A DNA stretch of 64,000 nucleotides from Bacillus cereus ATCC 14579 (GCF_000007825.1 NC_004722.1:4690501-4754500); one strand, 5' to 3'; counted from the first letter of the stretch, positions 51,027-59,618 are shown. Numbers and translations are program-made. Notes: generated by a model from the sequence alone, not told the origin.

Positions 51027-51974
51027 TTGTTCAACCAACAGTTAGTTAATTTACGCATTGATTTTGCATTTAAACAATTGTTTGGTACGAATGGTAGCGA
51101 AGATATTCTAATTGCATTTTTAAATGCTATGTTACAAGAGTCTTTAGAGTCGCCCATTGCTTCTCTACAACTAGAAGATCCACATTTACACAGGGAATAT
51201 GAAGAGGATAAGTTATCTATTTTAGACATTTCAGCGACATTAGACACAGGAACAAAAGTTAATGTAGAAATACAACTCAATAATAATCACGATATGGTTA
51301 AACGCAGTTTATATTATTGGGGAAGGCTATACACATCTCAACTACAAAAAGTGATGCCCTACAGTGCACTTCACAAAACCATCACCATAAACTTACTAAA
51401 CTTCGCAATGTTTTCGGAACACCCAGCCTTCCATACAACGAGCGTATTATGGAATACACAACAAAAAAAAATCCTGAGTGAAGACATAGAAATCCACATT
51501 ATAGAAATTCCAAAGTTAACTGAACAATGGCATGAAGAAAAAGTAAATCCGTGGAAAGATCCATTTGTTCGTTGGCTTTTATTGCTTTCAGCAAATGAGG
51601 ATGAGCACTTAACTAAACTATTGGAGGATATTGCTATGAACCAAGACCCTATTTTACAAAAAGCAATAAATAAATGGGAACGTATGAGTCAGGATTCTTC
51701 TTTCCGACAAGCCTATGACGCAAGGGAGAAAGTTTTAATGGATGAAGCAGCAAAATTCGCCCATGCAGAGACAGAAGGAATTAAAAAAGGCATTGAAAAA
51801 GGTATTGAAAAAGGCATTGAAAAAGGCATTGAAAAAGGCATTGAAAAAGGCATTCAACAGGGGAAAATTCAAATGATTAAAAATATGTATGATCTTGGTA
51901 TACCACTTGAAACGATTGCTAAGGCAAGTAAATTAAGTTTGCATGAGATTGAACATATTTTAGGACATAAATAG
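51027..51974 (+). CDS. Rpn/PD-(D/E)XK nuclease family protein
   Basis: 315 residues. Opens with LRIDFAFKQLFG; the catalytic core has LDISATLDTGTKVNVEIQL, giving Asp and ExQ of PD-(D/E)XK. It ends in a run of GIEK units and a helical KMYDLG-type tail. Rpn proteins are recombination-promoting DNases, historically annotated as transposases. TTG at 51027 has AGGGAGAGGA upstream. Confidence 0.88.
   Translation: MFNQQLVNLRIDFAFKQLFGTNGSEDILIAFLNAMLQESLESPIASLQLEDPHLHREYEEDKLSILDISATLDTGTKVNVEIQLNNNHDMVKRSLYYWGRLYTSQLQKVMPYSALHKTITINLLNFAMFSEHPAFHTTSVLWNTQQKKILSEDIEIHIIEIPKLTEQWHEEKVNPWKDPFVRWLLLLSANEDEHLTKLLEDIAMNQDPILQKAINKWERMSQDSSFRQAYDAREKVLMDEAAKFAHAETEGIKKGIEKGIEKGIEKGIEKGIEKGIQQGKIQMIKNMYDLGIPLETIAKASKLSLHEIEHILGHK
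51777..51860 (+). repeat. 12-bp tandem repeat (GIEK) in the Rpn gene
   Basis: Seven 12-bp units: GIKK, five GIEK (51789-51848), GIQQ. Units are almost identical (GGCATTGAAAAA), so the copy number is likely to vary. Confidence 0.9.
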
Positions 51975-51980
51975 TCATAA

Positions 51981-52013
51981 AAAAAGAGCTTGAATAGTTT
52001 CAAGCTCTTTTTT
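51981..52013. terminator. Terminator, Rpn gene / DUF2185 gene
   Basis: AAAGAGCTTGA / TCAAGCTCTTT with A-run and T-run on the two sides. Confidence 0.85.
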
Positions 52014-52014
52014 A

Positions 52015-52773
52015 TCAACTCTCCTCAATATCATCCAATTGAGTCTTATAACATTCATCACACTCTGGCCTCGTAGGAAGAATCCCTCTTTCATCAGGTA
52101 ATAAAACCCTCAAAACTTCTCGATCCATCTCTACGAAAGACTTCATAATAATGGGATATCCTTCAATAATATTCGTATACTCAATCCCTTGTTCAAACTT
52201 TTTTCCGCTCTTTATTTCTTCTATTATGGTACAAAAAACACTATGCGCGACTTCAGGATCCATATTTAATGCTATTTGTAAATCTTGATGATTAAAGTTA
52301 TCTCTTAGACCATGTGTATGATAATTAGCATGGATGCCATCAATATCTTCTGCTAATATGCTATGCATGTACCATCCATACTCTTGTAGCATATTTTCTT
52401 CCCATTCATCTGCATCCTCTTCTAAATCTTCATCAAACAAATTCGGATCATACCACACGTCCTCGTAATCTCCAGCAATTAAAAATCTCCAACCAGGTGG
52501 TAACCCTAAATACTTCTTTATTTCAGGTGCCCATTCATCAATATGTTGAACGTGTAAAGGAAGAAAGAAATCTTCTTCTGTCCCCATTTCTTCACCAGCC
52601 CAAATGTACCAACCTGTCGTTCCGTTTTCTATAGGCATTCGTAACCCATTAATCGGAGCGATACCATCTTTCACATTTTGCGCTATTCCTAATTTCAAGT
52701 CATTCGGAGATTCTACATACTCCGCTTTATATTTATCACATATACTCCTCTGTTCTTTTATGTATTTTTCCAT
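52015..52773 (-). CDS. DUF2185 (Imm33-like) + DUF4262 fusion protein
   Basis: About 252 residues from ATG 52773, which overlaps the upstream gene by 16 bp; a longer frame to 52848 is possible. N-terminal half is DUF2185: TTGWYIWAGEE, HVQHIDEWAPEIKKYLGLPP, GWRFLIAGDYEDVWYD. C-terminal half is DUF4262: YGWYMHSIL, THGLRDNFNHQDL, IEGYPIIMKSF. Both domains recur in polymorphic-toxin immunity contexts. No toxin is seen next to it. Confidence 0.78.
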   Translation of the reverse strand: MEKYIKEQRSICDKYKAEYVESPNDLKLGIAQNVKDGIAPINGLRMPIENGTTGWYIWAGEEMGTEEDFFLPLHVQHIDEWAPEIKKYLGLPPGWRFLIAGDYEDVWYDPNLFDEDLEEDADEWEENMLQEYGWYMHSILAEDIDGIHANYHTHGLRDNFNHQDLQIALNMDPEVAHSVFCTIIEEIKSGKKFEQGIEYTNIIEGYPIIMKSFVEMDREVLRVLLPDERGILPTRPECDECYKTQLDDIEES

Positions 52774-53540
52774 CCTTTTAGCACACTCCCCAATTTTTGA
52801 AAGATAGATTTCTTTGCCGAAGCACTCTCTAACTTCCATACCCCACACGGATTATAAAATGGATCCTCTTGTTCATAACGTTTATCTATATAATGAGATA
52901 AAAGATACACTGGAGCATCTTCTGTGAAACTAATTGTATCTCCATCTTTCAAATTAGGTTTTTCCAATATATTATGTAGGTTAAAATCATTTAATAAATC
53001 TACAGCTACTTCCGGATCTATCCCTCCGTCTAAAACAACGTCTGGTAGATTAAATGCTTGCATTCCACATGAATAGTAACCGTCCTCTTCATCTCCAACT
53101 AAAGTTACAAGGTGCGAATACATCGGGAATATTTCCTTATTCTCTGCAAGCTCTTGCCATTCTTCTTTCGAATAAGCCACACCTGCTGTTTCAACTTTTA
53201 AAGCAAGTCCCCCTGCATTTAAAAGTTCCATTCCTACATCAATTACTTCTTGTAATCTCTCTTTATCGTCAACTTTGGCAATAACATACACTATATAAGT
53301 ATGCTTCTCCAACTCCTGAAGCAATTCTTCATCAAAACGCTCACCACCTGCATAGAAGAAAGCCTCTCTCAAAGAAGGGTCTTGTTCATATATATCAATT
53401 TCAAAGCCAATCTCTTTCTCCTTATGGTGCATAACATTTCCCGCTAATATATAGTTACTTTTACTCACAACTTCTTGTATTAATTCTGTTCTATCTTTCC
53501 ATAAACCAGGTACTCCAATAACGATTTGTGTCTCCATCAT
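52758..53540 (-). CDS. DUF4261-like protein
   Basis: About 260 residues from the ATG at 53540 or 53537, behind GGAG. HTYIVYVIAKV, then GGLALKVETAGVAYS, CGMQAFNLPDVVL and KDGDTISF match the DUF4261 pattern. It ends with a basic KKSIFQKLGSVLKGWKNT. Same strand and overlapping the DUF2185 gene. Function unknown; immunity-like by company. Confidence 0.7.
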   Translation of the reverse strand: MMETQIVIGVPGLWKDRTELIQEVVSKSNYILAGNVMHHKEKEIGFEIDIYEQDPSLREAFFYAGGERFDEELLQELEKHTYIVYVIAKVDDKERLQEVIDVGMELLNAGGLALKVETAGVAYSKEEWQELAENKEIFPMYSHLVTLVGDEEDGYYSCGMQAFNLPDVVLDGGIDPEVAVDLLNDFNLHNILEKPNLKDGDTISFTEDAPVYLLSHYIDKRYEQEDPFYNPCGVWKLESASAKKSIFQKLGSVLKGWKNT

Positions 53541-53564
53541 ATGCACTCCAATTCTCATCTATTT

Positions 53565-54323
53565 TCAATCTATTCTTTCAATCTTCCAAACTAAATTAGC
53601 TGGGATATCTTTCTCTAAAAAGGTTAACATCCATACAGTTTTTCCTTTATCATTCATCAGTAGCACTTTATGATTTAACTTCCAAGCCACTTTACTAACA
53701 TGATGAAACATCTTATACATATCTTCTTCTCTAATAAGCTTTTCCTTTTTGATTAACCGCCTCGTTCTATACTCTCTTATTTCTAAGTACACGTCAGCAT
53801 AAGCCACTTCATGCTGACATGTTATACTACATACGTATTTTTTATTCGGACTACTCTTTTTTATATATACGAACTCGTTTCTATAATTCAATTCTAGTAT
53901 CTTATTCTTCACTTTTTCTAACTCTTCTATATCCCAATCATATTTCACAGCTAAACGCTTCATTTCAACATGAACGATTTGAAGGGCTAATTCTTTTTTC
54001 TCTCTATCTGATAAATATGGAAAACCCTTCACACTCTCATACTCCACAAAAACATTCATATATTCAGGGAAAATTCTATATTTCTTCTCCCACTCATCGA
54101 GTAATGAAATATCATCCACACAATGAATCAAAATCCCTTTCTCATAATCCATTCTTAACTTTGGCATATGTCGACAATATAAAGAAGTAATACTGCTCGT
54201 CTCTTTACCAAAAGAGATGTCTTCATCGTAGTTGCTTGTAGATGTTAACTGTAATGCCTCTATGTTTCTGGTATGCTCTTTTACTTTTAGAAAACTCAAT
54301 TGTATATCTCTTATAACCGGCAT
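53565..54323 (-). CDS. Uncharacterised 252-aa protein
   Basis: Soluble, mixed alpha/beta, with WEKKYRIFPEYMNVFVEYE in the middle and VWMLTFLEKDIPANLVWK near the end. It starts the three-gene unit with DUF4261 and DUF2185 (25 bp to the next gene). GAGGAGAG precedes the ATG. No family is recognised. Confidence 0.65.
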   Translation of the reverse strand: MPVIRDIQLSFLKVKEHTRNIEALQLTSTSNYDEDISFGKETSSITSLYCRHMPKLRMDYEKGILIHCVDDISLLDEWEKKYRIFPEYMNVFVEYESVKGFPYLSDREKKELALQIVHVEMKRLAVKYDWDIEELEKVKNKILELNYRNEFVYIKKSSPNKKYVCSITCQHEVAYADVYLEIREYRTRRLIKKEKLIREEDMYKMFHHVSKVAWKLNHKVLLMNDKGKTVWMLTFLEKDIPANLVWKIERID

Positions 54324-54374
54324 TTGCTCTCTCCTCTTCGCAATACAACTATGAAATATCTTTGTTAATACGCC

Positions 54375-54637
54375 TTAATCAATTTCAAGCCAGCCCATTC
54401 CCATAGAAAGAAATAACAGTCCGATTACCAAAAAGAGACCCCAGTTAAAAAATAGAATGGCGCTCCGTGCAATGGATCACTAAATAACTCTATCAAATTT
54501 CCAGCTACTACTTTCCATTTCTCTCTCTTTGAATTTTTTTCTTTTAATTCTTTTACAAATCGATAAATACTGAAACTGATTAAAGTGATACCAATTAATA
54601 AACATCCTGCTATGATAAGAATTTCCAAATGTAACAC
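54375..54637 (-). pseudogene. Small membrane gene, frameshifted at an A6/T6 run
   Basis: The open frame gives 70 residues (helix 1 at 5-25) and stops after LTGVSFW at 54425. In the next frame, WGLFLVIGLLFLSMGMGWLE continues to a stop at 54375. Adding one base in the A6 run at 54447-54452 joins them as FYFFNWGLFLVIG, a second helix. So it is a contraction of a homopolymer, real or by sequencing. Confidence 0.65.
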
Positions 54638-54680
54638 TCCATTTAAATACCATTTTCATGCACACCTCATTTTAACTAAA

Positions 54681-54726
54681 AAAAGCGAAAGAGAACATAA
54701 TTTTCACTATGCTCTCTTTCGCTTTT
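54681..54726 (-). terminator. Terminator after ABC module 1
   Basis: AAAAGCGAAAGAGA / TCTCTTTCGCTTTT, 14-bp stem, A-rich left. Confidence 0.85.
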
Positions 54727-54748
54727 CCAAAAACTGTATACCTTATTT

Positions 54749-56653
54749 TCATTTACTAACAATCCTGAAATAAGAACGAACTGTTAAGCAATAATAACCA
54801 ATATAAATAACACTATACACCCCGATGCTAATTAGTAACGGAACTGCAATTTCATACGGAATAACTGTCGCTAATCCTTTGAGCGCAAATAAAGTGTGTA
54901 ATATACCAACTACTAAAGGAATAAAGAAGATAAATCTCATTTGCTTCGCAACGGCTTTTTTCATTTCTTTTTTCGTGACACCGAGTTTTCGAAGAACGAT
55001 GTAACGTTCACGATCTGCATGTGCTTCTGTTAATTGTTTGAAATAAATAATAGAGCCTGTTGCAAGTAAAAATACAAGTCCTAAGAATATACCACTAAAC
55101 ATCATTAACCCTGACGTTTCAATACCGCTGCGGAATATTGTATAGAAGTCACTGAATTGCTCTCTTCCTTCTGCATCTTCTTCAGATATTACTTTCTTTA
55201 ATTTCTCCGTTAACACTTTACTATTTCTTTCGTCTTTCACATCAATATTTTTCACAGTATGAGAGCCAATTGTCTTCTTTGCTTGCTCATACACTTCATC
55301 CGGAACGACAACTAGAAGTTCATATAAGTTTGTAATGTTTTTTGCTTGTACATCTTTCACTTGTACTGGTGCTACTTCTTCAATTGGGAATGTAGCTTTT
55401 CGATTTTTATATACGCCACTATCTCTCTTACCTTCACTGTACATGCCATCAAATGCATACAATTCGTTCTTCTTTAAATCTAAAGTTTCTTCATTTAAAT
55501 ATTTTGCGATTGTATTAAATGATGATTGTGCGATAAGTTCTGTTGTTCTTGATTGTAATGAAGTGCCATCACCGTATTCTCCTACTACTTTTACCGTCTC
55601 TAATTCATATTGATGAATGACTTCATTCTGTCCTTCTTTTAAAATCTCATTTACTTTACGATCTAATTCCATATCTTTCTTTTCATAAGAATAACTAACT
55701 GGATGATATTTCTTCGCCTGCATATATGTGTTGTAATACATCGTTACAGAAGTTCCAACCGCCGTTAACGTTACTGCGCTTAATACGGCAATTGTTGCTA
55801 ACGATTTTGCATTTCCTTTAATGCGGTATAGTAACTGAGACGTCGTAACCATTTTCATTCCGTTATAAAATGCGGATTTTTTATTTCGCACTCTTTTTAA
55901 TACAAAAACGGTAAAGAACATAAATAATAAATACGTTCCAAGTACTGTCGCTAATAAAATGTAAAGTGCAAGGGGCATAAAGTTATCACCGCTCACATTT
56001 TTTATAGCCGTTACTGACAAGAAATAACCTGATCCAATTAATAATAAAGAAATGAAAGCCATTATTTTCGAACCTTTTGGCATGACTTCGCCTTCGTTAT
56101 CTGCACGGAATAGCTCGATTAACTTAAATTGATAAATAACGCGGTATCCTTTAAACGATGTGTATAAAATGATGAGACAAAAAATAACTGTTGTATCTAT
56201 AACCGCTCCAACTGGTACTTCAAAATGAACATTTACATGTAGCTCTAACATATTTAAAAGTAGCTTTAGGAATCCTTTTGAAAGTAAACTACCTATTACA
56301 ATTCCGATTACTAACGATGATAAACCCATTAACATGTTTTCATAAAAAAGCATTTTACCTATTTCTTTTTTTCGAATACCAAGTAAAGAATAAACACCTA
56401 TTTCTTTCTTACGCTTTCGTGTAAAGAAATCATTCGAATATATAATAAATATTGCAACGAAAATAATAAGCATTACACTCGCAAGCTGGAATCCTCGGCC
56501 GATGTTATCTCCAGCTTCACTTATTTGTGAATTGTATTGAAGCGCCTTAAACGTAAAATAAATGACGATGCTAAAAATCATGGAAGCAAAGTATATAAAA
56601 TAATCTTTAAAATTTCGTTTTATATTACGAAGGGCGATGCTAGATAAGCTCAT
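54749..56653 (-). CDS. Bce-type ABC permease, module 1
   Basis: About 634 residues from ATG 56653 (GGGGGTG upstream). Ten helices and a ~200-residue extracellular domain between helices 7 and 8 (residues ~320-510), the BceB/YxdM layout; FtsX-like segments. These pumps move or sense peptide antibiotics such as bacitracin and work with a kinase. It overlaps the ATPase gene. Its sequence is close to the module 2 permease, implying duplication. Confidence 0.9.
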   Translation of the reverse strand: MSLSSIALRNIKRNFKDYFIYFASMIFSIVIYFTFKALQYNSQISEAGDNIGRGFQLASVMLIIFVAIFIIYSNDFFTRKRKKEIGVYSLLGIRKKEIGKMLFYENMLMGLSSLVIGIVIGSLLSKGFLKLLLNMLELHVNVHFEVPVGAVIDTTVIFCLIILYTSFKGYRVIYQFKLIELFRADNEGEVMPKGSKIMAFISLLLIGSGYFLSVTAIKNVSGDNFMPLALYILLATVLGTYLLFMFFTVFVLKRVRNKKSAFYNGMKMVTTSQLLYRIKGNAKSLATIAVLSAVTLTAVGTSVTMYYNTYMQAKKYHPVSYSYEKKDMELDRKVNEILKEGQNEVIHQYELETVKVVGEYGDGTSLQSRTTELIAQSSFNTIAKYLNEETLDLKKNELYAFDGMYSEGKRDSGVYKNRKATFPIEEVAPVQVKDVQAKNITNLYELLVVVPDEVYEQAKKTIGSHTVKNIDVKDERNSKVLTEKLKKVISEEDAEGREQFSDFYTIFRSGIETSGLMMFSGIFLGLVFLLATGSIIYFKQLTEAHADRERYIVLRKLGVTKKEMKKAVAKQMRFIFFIPLVVGILHTLFALKGLATVIPYEIAVPLLISIGVYSVIYIGYYCLTVRSYFRIVSK

Positions 56654-57411
56654 TTGTCGCACCCCCAGAGATTGAAGACATCATATCAATAATTTGTTGG
56701 AAGAACTGTTTTCTTGTCATCTCTTTGCGATGTAATTCTTTATATAACTTTCCATCTTTAATAAATACAACTCGTTTACAATAACTTGCCGCAAACGCAT
56801 CATGCGTTACCATTAAAATCGTTACAAGATCTTTTTCATTTAATGTCTTCATACTTTCTAATAAATCCGTCGCTGACTTCGAATCAAGCGCACCAGTTGG
56901 CTCATCTCCAAAAATCATACTTGGATTTGTTACAATCGCTCTTGATGCCGCGCAGCGTTGTTTTTGTCCGCCTGAAGCTTCATACGGATACTGATTTAAA
57001 ATATGATCTATCCCAAACTTCTTTGCAATCTCCTCAACGCGAGATTCTACTTCTCTCGCCTTCACCTTTGATAAAGCAAGTGGCAATGCAATATTTTCTC
57101 GCACTGTTAACGTATCTAATAAGGTTATAATCTTGAAAAATAAATCCTAAATGATTACGGCGAAAAAGTGCCAATTCATCATCATTCATCTTCACAATAT
57201 CTTTTCCATCAATTAAAATCTCACCTTTTGAAGCCGTATCAATAGTAGAAAGTACATTCAAAAGTGTCGTCTTACCAGAACCAGACGGTCCCATAATACC
57301 GACAAACTCTCCTTCTTTCACTTGCAGTTGAATATCTTTCAACGCTTCAAACGTATTCCCGCCTGTATCATATATTTTCGAAATCCCTTTCGCTTCTAAC
57401 ATTGTTTTCAT
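56640..57411 (-). pseudogene. Bce-type ABC ATPase, module 1, frameshifted
   Basis: The first frame (from 57411) runs through Walker A GPSGSGKTT to FIFQDYNL and then goes out of frame as IRYVNSARKY. The second frame, resuming at ENIALPLALSK, has the signature ASGGQKQRC and Walker B MIFGDEPTGALDSK, and ends at 56640. Against the intact module 2 gene, one extra G on the plus strand at 57123-57124 explains it. Without that base the protein would be about 256 residues. Confidence 0.88.
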
Positions 57412-57464
57412 CTATTTGTACCTCCTGTTATAATTCGTGATGTTCTCTTTAAGCAACAGAATTC

Positions 57465-57521
57465 AGTATAGATACATTTTCTTAACAAATAGTGACGGGG
57501 TTTCTTAATATTTTCTTAAAA
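57465..57521 (-). promoter_or_regulatory. Shared promoter motif A (ABC module 1)
   Basis: Reads AGTATA, then TTTTCTTAA, then GGTTTCTTAA and TTTTCTTAAAA on the plus strand. It aligns gap-free with 58213 and 59562. On the coding strand: TTAAGAAA repeats upstream of TATACT. Confidence 0.7.
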
Positions 57522-57525
57522 AGAA

Positions 57526-57558
57526 AAATCCAAAACCACATAAAGTGATTTTGGATTT
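57526..57558 (-). terminator. Terminator of the 59-aa zinc-ribbon gene
   Basis: AAATCCAAAA-CCAC / GTGA-TTTTGGATTT with a short loop. It follows the 57566 stop. Confidence 0.75.
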
Positions 57559-57565
57559 AATATAG

Positions 57566-57745
57566 TTAAAATATTAAATTACATTTCGAACAAAAAGGAG
57601 CCGAATTCCCTTTTCTAATTTTCGCATCACATTTTGGGCAATATACATATCGCTCTTCTATCATTTGTCGCTCTATCATATGTAAGGATACTATTCTCAT
57701 ACTGCACATAATCCCAATTAATATAAGGCTAACAATGAGTAGCAT
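57566..57745 (-). CDS. 59-aa membrane protein with a zinc-ribbon tail
   Basis: ATG at 57745 behind GGGGGAGGGCGAGAGG. Helix at residues ~2-22 (MLLIVSLILIGIMCSMRIV), then YVYCPKCDAKIRKG and PFCSKCNLIF: two CxxC knuckles 17 residues apart, as in zinc-ribbon domains. It sits between ABC module 1 and yxeA and is transcribed with them. Function unknown. Confidence 0.75.
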   Translation of the reverse strand: MLLIVSLILIGIMCSMRIVSLHMIERQMIEERYVYCPKCDAKIRKGNSAPFCSKCNLIF

Positions 57746-57786
57746 ACCTCTCGCCCTCCCCCTTTATCATTTTACCATAAAACAAC

Positions 57787-57817
57787 AAACCCGATTCTCT
57801 CATCTAGAACCGGGTTT
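57787..57817 (-). terminator. Terminator of the yxeA-like gene
   Basis: AAACCCG / CGGGTTT with an imperfect extension TTCT/AGAA. Confidence 0.72.
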
Positions 57818-57821
57818 ATAC

Positions 57822-58169
57822 TTACAATCCTAACTTCACCTTCGCGCCATCAGGAATTATTTCTTCTTCTATTTGTACCTTATCGTGCACAGACTTTCCT
57901 CTCGTAATTACATGCCAGTAGGAACCTTTTTGCAATGTATCCACTCCATCAATTGTTATCTCTTTTTCGTTTCCATCCTTATCATATGTGTTCACTGTGT
58001 ATGCACGGCCTTTATTTCCACCTAAATCTTTTCCATCGTTATCAATTACCGCATAACGATATTCTAATTTAAGAAACGGATTCATGGAATCTACTGTAGC
58101 ACTCCCATTTAACAAATATGCCGCTCCTGCTATGATGACAAGTAATGATCCTAAAATAAATCTTTTCAT
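57822..58169 (-). CDS. YxeA-family protein (DUF1093)
   Basis: 115 residues: N-terminal signal or anchor (residues 4-20), then a beta domain with YRYAVIDNDGKDLGG, YTVNTYDKDGNEKEI and KGSYWHVITRGK. YxeA accompanies yxdLM, a Bce-type ABC pair, in B. subtilis; here it also lies next to such a module and has the same promoter motif. Probably extracellular. Confidence 0.85.
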   Translation of the reverse strand: MKRFILGSLLVIIAGAAYLLNGSATVDSMNPFLKLEYRYAVIDNDGKDLGGNKGRAYTVNTYDKDGNEKEITIDGVDTLQKGSYWHVITRGKSVHDKVQIEEEIIPDGAKVKLGL

Positions 58170-58212
58170 CTATATTCCGCCTTTCATTATGTTTTTCTAT
58201 AAGACCTTTCTA

Positions 58213-58269
58213 AGTATAGAGAGCATTTCTTAATAAAAACTCGTGCGGTTTCTTAACTTTTTCTTAATG
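58213..58269 (-). promoter_or_regulatory. Shared promoter motif B (yxeA)
   Basis: AGTATA, ATTTCTTAA, GGTTTCTTAA and TTTTCTTAA, matching motifs A and C at fixed spacing. It is ~45 bp upstream of the yxeA-like ATG. Confidence 0.7.
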
Positions 58270-58318
58270 TCACAGGGCTTTGCATCAGCACTTCGATAAA
58301 TAAAGCCATATTAATAAT

Positions 58319-58343
58319 AAAAGGAGGCTGCCGCCTCCTTTAT
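58319..58343 (-). terminator. Terminator of dedA
   Basis: AAGGAGGC / GCCTCCTT with a 4-nt loop, overlapping the dedA stop region. Confidence 0.75.
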
Positions 58344-58939
58344 TTACTCATCACTGTATTTCTTTTTTGTCTGTAAAAATAAAACACACTCACAATCAAT
58401 GCAATACTCCCGCCAAAATACAAACCATACTCTATCGCAGCTGCTACAATCCTTTCAATATGTTGTCCAAATAAAGAACCGAGCACAAAATAAACGAGTG
58501 TCCAAACAAATCCTGTCGTATAGGAATACAAAGCATATATCCGAAATGACATGTTATTCATCCCAACTAAATACGGTACGATATGTCTTACAACTGGTAT
58601 GAAATAGCTTGTAACTAACGCGTACTGTCCGTATTTATCAACCATTTCTTGTGATTTCATCAAATACTTCGCTTTTTTCTTTTTCATTAATTTATGGAGT
58701 ACCTTCGTTCCAAAAACCTTCCCTAATATATATCCTAAAGAAAGCCCTGATACAACACCTAAATATGTTAATACGAATGAAGGAACAACACTTAATATAC
58801 CTACTGAAGATACGAAACCACCACTCATAACAATCATTTCATCTGGAATTGGCATACCGATAATCCCTAACCATAAACAGAAAAATAAAGCCCAATAACC
58901 GTATTGTTCAATATAAGATAATAATTCATGTAATTCCAT
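58340..58939 (-). CDS. DedA-family membrane protein
   Basis: 199 residues from ATG 58939, which shares its A with the upstream TAA (TAATG). Helices with GMPIPDEMIVMSGG and SYFIPVVRHIVPYLVG, the DedA signatures. DedA proteins flip or transport polyprenyl/phospholipids and affect peptide-antibiotic resistance. It is translationally coupled to the methyltransferase gene. Confidence 0.87.
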   Translation of the reverse strand: MELHELLSYIEQYGYWALFFCLWLGIIGMPIPDEMIVMSGGFVSSVGILSVVPSFVLTYLGVVSGLSLGYILGKVFGTKVLHKLMKKKKAKYLMKSQEMVDKYGQYALVTSYFIPVVRHIVPYLVGMNNMSFRIYALYSYTTGFVWTLVYFVLGSLFGQHIERIVAAAIEYGLYFGGSIALIVSVFYFYRQKRNTVMSK

Positions 58940-59517
58940 TATGCATATGCTCTCCTTAGTTCTTTTTTGCAACTAAAGACGTAGGCTGGCGGGAAATTAA
59001 GCCATACTTTTTCTAGTGTAATTTCAGGGAAGAAATGCTGTATAAACCCTTTTTTCACAAGTGAATATTGAAATGTAATGAACTCACCATTCTCATGTAT
59101 CGCTTCCATCGCATTATTTAAAATGCGCTTTGAAACTTCTTCTGGTAAAGAAGTGAAAGGCAACCCTGATAAAACGTAATCAATGCATTCTATATTGTGC
59201 TCCCCCATATACTTCTTTATATTTTCAGCTGAACCGTGTACAACAATGACATTCTGCTCATCTTTAAACTTTCTTTTTAATTCTTTGAAAAATACTTCAT
59301 TAATTTCAATAAGAAGAAATATCGTTTCCTTCTTTTTTCTCTTCATAATCTCTTTCGTAAAAACCCCTGTGCCAGGCCCTAACTCTACAATACATTTCGC
59401 TTTATTAAAATCAATTACATCAACCATTTTCTTTGCTAATATTTTTGAACTTGGCGCAATTGCACCAGTATGTTTTGGATGCTTTATAAATTCATGTAAA
59501 AATGTAATGAGCTGCAT
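58939..59517 (-). CDS. SAM-dependent methyltransferase (phospholipid-type)
   Basis: 192 residues. Opens FLHEFIKHPKHTGAIAPSSK, then SAM motif I VELGPGTGVFTKE (residues ~44-56) and VVHGSAENI; SGLPFTSLP follows. The layout matches PmtA-like lipid N-methyltransferases and KsgA relatives. With DedA in a TAATG-coupled pair and shared promoter motif C, it may modify lipids in response to peptide stress. Confidence 0.78.
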   Translation of the reverse strand: MQLITFLHEFIKHPKHTGAIAPSSKILAKKMVDVIDFNKAKCIVELGPGTGVFTKEIMKRKKKETIFLLIEINEVFFKELKRKFKDEQNVIVVHGSAENIKKYMGEHNIECIDYVLSGLPFTSLPEEVSKRILNNAMEAIHENGEFITFQYSLVKKGFIQHFFPEITLEKVWLNFPPAYVFSCKKELRRAYA

Positions 59518-59561
59518 GTAAACCTCTCCTCATTCGTTCGATAGTTTTTAACTTGTGTCTA

Positions 59562-59618
59562 AGTATAACTATCGTTTCTTAATAAAAATTGAGGAAGTTT
59601 CTTAAGATTTTATGAAGA
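59562..59618 (-). promoter_or_regulatory. Shared promoter motif C (methyltransferase-dedA)
   Basis: AGTATA, GTTTCTTAA, AGTTTCTTAA at the same spacing as A and B; the third repeat is degenerate (TTTTATGAA). It is ~45 bp upstream of the ATG. Confidence 0.7.

Noticed and set aside
51777..51860. Tandem repeats as a CRISPR array
   Set aside because: 12-bp units without spacers inside an ORF, coding GIEK; no cas genes in the window. The same holds for the 18-bp collagen repeats.
54480..54665. 61-aa minus ORF overlapping the small membrane gene
   Set aside because: Basic, low-complexity sequence in an alternate frame of the 54637 gene, with no ribosome binding site.
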